This document shows, one piece after another, positions 62,376 to 64,000 of a stretch of 64,000 bases of DNA. The stretch is taken from NCBI GenBank assembly GCA_027864655.1, contig JAQAZG010000009.1, forward strand, positions 1 through 64,000. The letters are read 5' to 3'. The position numbers and the translations under genes are program-made. Numbering within the stretch: position 1 is the first letter of the stretch; every line of letters begins with the position of its first letter. The notes beneath the pieces were generated by a model, which saw nothing but the letters and a program-made list of their open reading frames with translations, did not search any database and had not been told where the DNA came from. Source of the DNA: Oleispirillum naphthae. Its GTDB lineage: Bacteria > Pseudomonadota > Alphaproteobacteria > Rhodospirillales > Rhodospirillaceae.

Positions 62376-62853
62376 TTAACTGGGCCATTGCCCGCCGACC
62401 TCCTTTGCCCGAGGGACTCGCATGTTTTCCTAGCTTCATAGTACATAAGGATTTTTTCATATATATTGAAGAATCCGATGCTTCCGGCCGCGATCACGCA
62501 AAACCACCATGGCTGCGCCGCAAGCGGAGGGTGGCGATTCTGTGGCAGCGTCCGTCTCCGCCGCGAGTCCCCCCCATGCGTGCGTGCCGCAGCCGCCGAT
62601 CCGGGCTGCCCCGCATCTCCGCCGCCCGCCCCGTCCTCTCCTGGGAACTCCATGGAATAGCGCGATTTTCCGCGCTTCACATGCGGCCGGAACGCCTCGC
62701 ACGTCGGACACGAACACCTCCCGGATTCCGCCGCGCCGTGCCCCTCCCCGTGCGGCTTCATCCGCGCAAATCGCCATCCCGCATCCACAATCGGGCAATC
62801 GGGCAGAAATAAGAGAACGCCCTTGACGTGCCTTCGCAAAAGTGCACACTCAT

Positions 62854-62865
62854 ATTGTCAACAAA
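62854..62865 (+). promoter_or_regulatory. GntR-type operator upstream of the TRAP binding-protein gene
   Basis: ATTGTCAACAA is repeated here, eleven bases identical to the site at 62364, 47 bases before the dctP start. The shared site implies one regulator controls both divergent units. No GntR gene is in the window; it may lie beyond the right edge with the other TRAP genes. Confidence 0.55.
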
Positions 62866-62911
62866 ATAATGTTGGCACTCAGGCGATCGAAAAAAAGCGC
62901 GGGAGAAAAGC

Positions 62912-63940
62912 ATGAAGCATCATTTCGTCCGCAGCGCTCTCTGCGCTGCTGTCGCACTTTCGTCGGCGATGGCTCTGGGGGCCCCCAACGCTCAGGCCGA
63001 GACCTATCGCTGGTTGACCTGGAAGAGCCAGAACGCCGGGGATTCAATGGCGGCCAATATCCAGTGGTTCGTGGACGAATTCGCAAAGCGGACCGGTGGG
63101 AAGCACAAGATCAACGTGATGTGGGGCGGCAGCGCCGCTTCCCAGGTCGAGCTTCCCGATGCCATTTCTGCCGGTGTCGGCAGCATGGGCGATATCGTCA
63201 TTTCCTACTATATGGACAAGTTCCTGCTCAACAACGCGGTGAGCTATTTCGTGCCGCAGCCCCTTTCCACCGAGGAAATCGGCGACGCGATGCAGCGCTG
63301 GCATACGACCTATCCGCAGTTCGACCAGGAACTCGCCCGCTACAACCTGAAGGTCATCGGCTATCGTCCGCTCGAGCCCTACGGCCTGCTCTGCACCAGC
63401 CCGGTGCGCACTCTCGCCGATTTCCGCGGCAAGCGCGTCCGCAGCTACGGTTCGGCGTACCCGGCCCTGTTCAAGGCTCTCGGGGCCACCCCGATCTCGA
63501 TCACGACGACCGAGACCTATGAGGCGCTGCAGCGCGGTATCATCGACTGCACCACCACGGGCGTGACCTACACCCGCAGCTTCCAGTGGCAGGAAGTGGC
63601 TAAGTACTACACCGACATTCCGTTCGGTGCCTCCTACGGCCAGTTCATCGTGATGAACCTCGACATGTACAAAAAACTCGATCCGGTTGCGAAGAAGGCC
63701 ATCGACGAGCTCGGCCACGAGAACCACAGGAACTTCGTCGCCTTCAGCAAGAAGCTCACTGCCGACGTGATCGAAGGCTGGAAGGCCAAGGGCGTGACCC
63801 ACATCCCGTTCCCGCAAGACATCTTCAAGGATGTGATCAAGGACAAGGACATCCAGAAGCTGCGGCAGTCCTGGATCGACCGCGCGACGAAACTCGGCGT
63901 GCCGGGCGAGAAGATCGCCGAGGAACTGACCGTCCACTGA
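62912..63940 (+). CDS. dctP: TRAP transporter substrate-binding protein (DctP family)
   Basis: A 342-residue periplasmic binding protein. The signal peptide ends at ALGAPNAQA-ET. DctP features include VPQPLSTEEIGDAMQRWHTT, the ligand-carboxylate arginine region ADFRGKRVRSYGSAYPALFK, ALQRGIIDCTTTGVTYTRSF, and KLTADVIEGWKAKGVTHIPF. It binds a carboxylate, probably the branched di- or tricarboxylate degraded by the divergent MmgE/PrpD-lyase cluster. The membrane subunits DctQ and DctM should follow beyond the window edge. Confidence 0.92.
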   Translation: MKHHFVRSALCAAVALSSAMALGAPNAQAETYRWLTWKSQNAGDSMAANIQWFVDEFAKRTGGKHKINVMWGGSAASQVELPDAISAGVGSMGDIVISYYMDKFLLNNAVSYFVPQPLSTEEIGDAMQRWHTTYPQFDQELARYNLKVIGYRPLEPYGLLCTSPVRTLADFRGKRVRSYGSAYPALFKALGATPISITTTETYEALQRGIIDCTTTGVTYTRSFQWQEVAKYYTDIPFGASYGQFIVMNLDMYKKLDPVAKKAIDELGHENHRNFVAFSKKLTADVIEGWKAKGVTHIPFPQDIFKDVIKDKDIQKLRQSWIDRATKLGVPGEKIAEELTVH

Positions 63941-64000
63941 TCAATTTCCCCAGCGGGCGCTCGCTCCCCACACTGCAAGCCCCGGTGCATCCGCAGGCTG

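Larger units (their letters stand above)
62138..62911. promoter_or_regulatory. Long divergent regulatory region with two GntR-like operators
   Basis: A 774-base gap between the MmgE/PrpD operon and the TRAP gene, much more AT-rich at 62335-62380, 62440-62480 and 62850-62910 than elsewhere. Open frames in the middle are GC-driven shadows with no homology, so it is regarded as non-coding. It holds ATTGT-CA-ACAAT at 62364-62375 and ATTGT-CA-ACAAA at 62854-62865. Confidence 0.6.

Noticed and set aside
62360-62839. Open frames in the divergent region before dctP
   Set aside because: No recognisable domain, biased Arg/Pro/Ser composition, and overlap with operator-like and promoter-like sequences on both sides. 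Treated as non-coding.

Overview
The window is GC-rich DNA, densely packed with genes, and looks like a chromosome segment of an alphaproteobacterium, probably near the Rhodospirillales. The lineage is inferred from the divergent rmuC / def-fmt arrangement, the IalB-type secreted protein, the AraC, LysR and TRAP repertoire, and a hybrid kinase/EAL signalling set. No rRNA genes, CRISPR arrays or prophage were seen.

Layout. 1-5 kb: start of a chemotaxis receptor, an AraC regulator, nfeD-rmuC, and def-fmt. 5.2-7.8 kb: a BioMNY biotin ECF transporter and a secreted carboxymuconolactone-decarboxylase-fold protein. 8.1-14.3 kb: tRNA-Leu(TAA), then a signalling island (hybrid histidine kinase, EAL response regulator, divergent response regulator). 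Its left edge is a broken dihydrodipicolinate-synthase-like gene fused to a transposase remnant, and its right edge is the intact copy of that gene. 14.3-19.5 kb: leftward genes for a DapA-like lyase, WrbA, GltS and an RraA-like aldolase, with a divergent LysR. 19.6-31.1 kb: LysR/pirin, IalB, and a dipeptide ABC transporter (dppABCDF) with two M20 peptidases and its own LysR.

31.1-41.7 kb is the centrepiece: a complete biotin-dependent, sodium-pumping malonate decarboxylase operon in the order G-B-A-E-C-D-H-K-F-L-M, which is the order I recall for Malonomonas rubra. Between G and B lies an extra 41-residue single-pass membrane protein. At the 3' end, in the madN position, is a HutP-family antiterminator-like gene. 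A strong intrinsic terminator sits inside the operon between the biotin carrier (madF) and the transporter genes (madLM). This suggests internal attenuation, possibly controlled by the HutP-like protein. The biotin importer at 5-7 kb would supply the cofactor.

42-46 kb: a ureide/diaminopropionate-type set (Ldh_2 dehydrogenase, diaminopropionate ammonia-lyase, allantoate-amidohydrolase-like enzyme). 46-50 kb: an MFS transporter, an orphan AceE/transketolase-like enzyme and a small protein. 50-55.4 kb: a PrpR_N-type regulator with a D-threonate/erythronate route (KdgT-like permease, DUF1537 kinase, PdxA2 dehydrogenase). 55.4-64 kb: aconitase, an isocitrate-lyase/PEP-mutase family lyase and two MmgE/PrpD proteins, divergent from a TRAP binding protein. 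Two GntR-like operators lie between them; the set probably degrades a branched di- or tricarboxylate.

Four copies of a structured intergenic repeat (about 155-240 bp, with a core bounded by inverted CCCATAACTTTT/AAAAGTTATGGG) occur at 5.0, 16.1, 19.5 and 45.8 kb. Three copies fill a gap between converging stop codons. Their hairpins show compensatory base changes, so they look like a family of 3'-end RNA elements or MITE-derived terminators.
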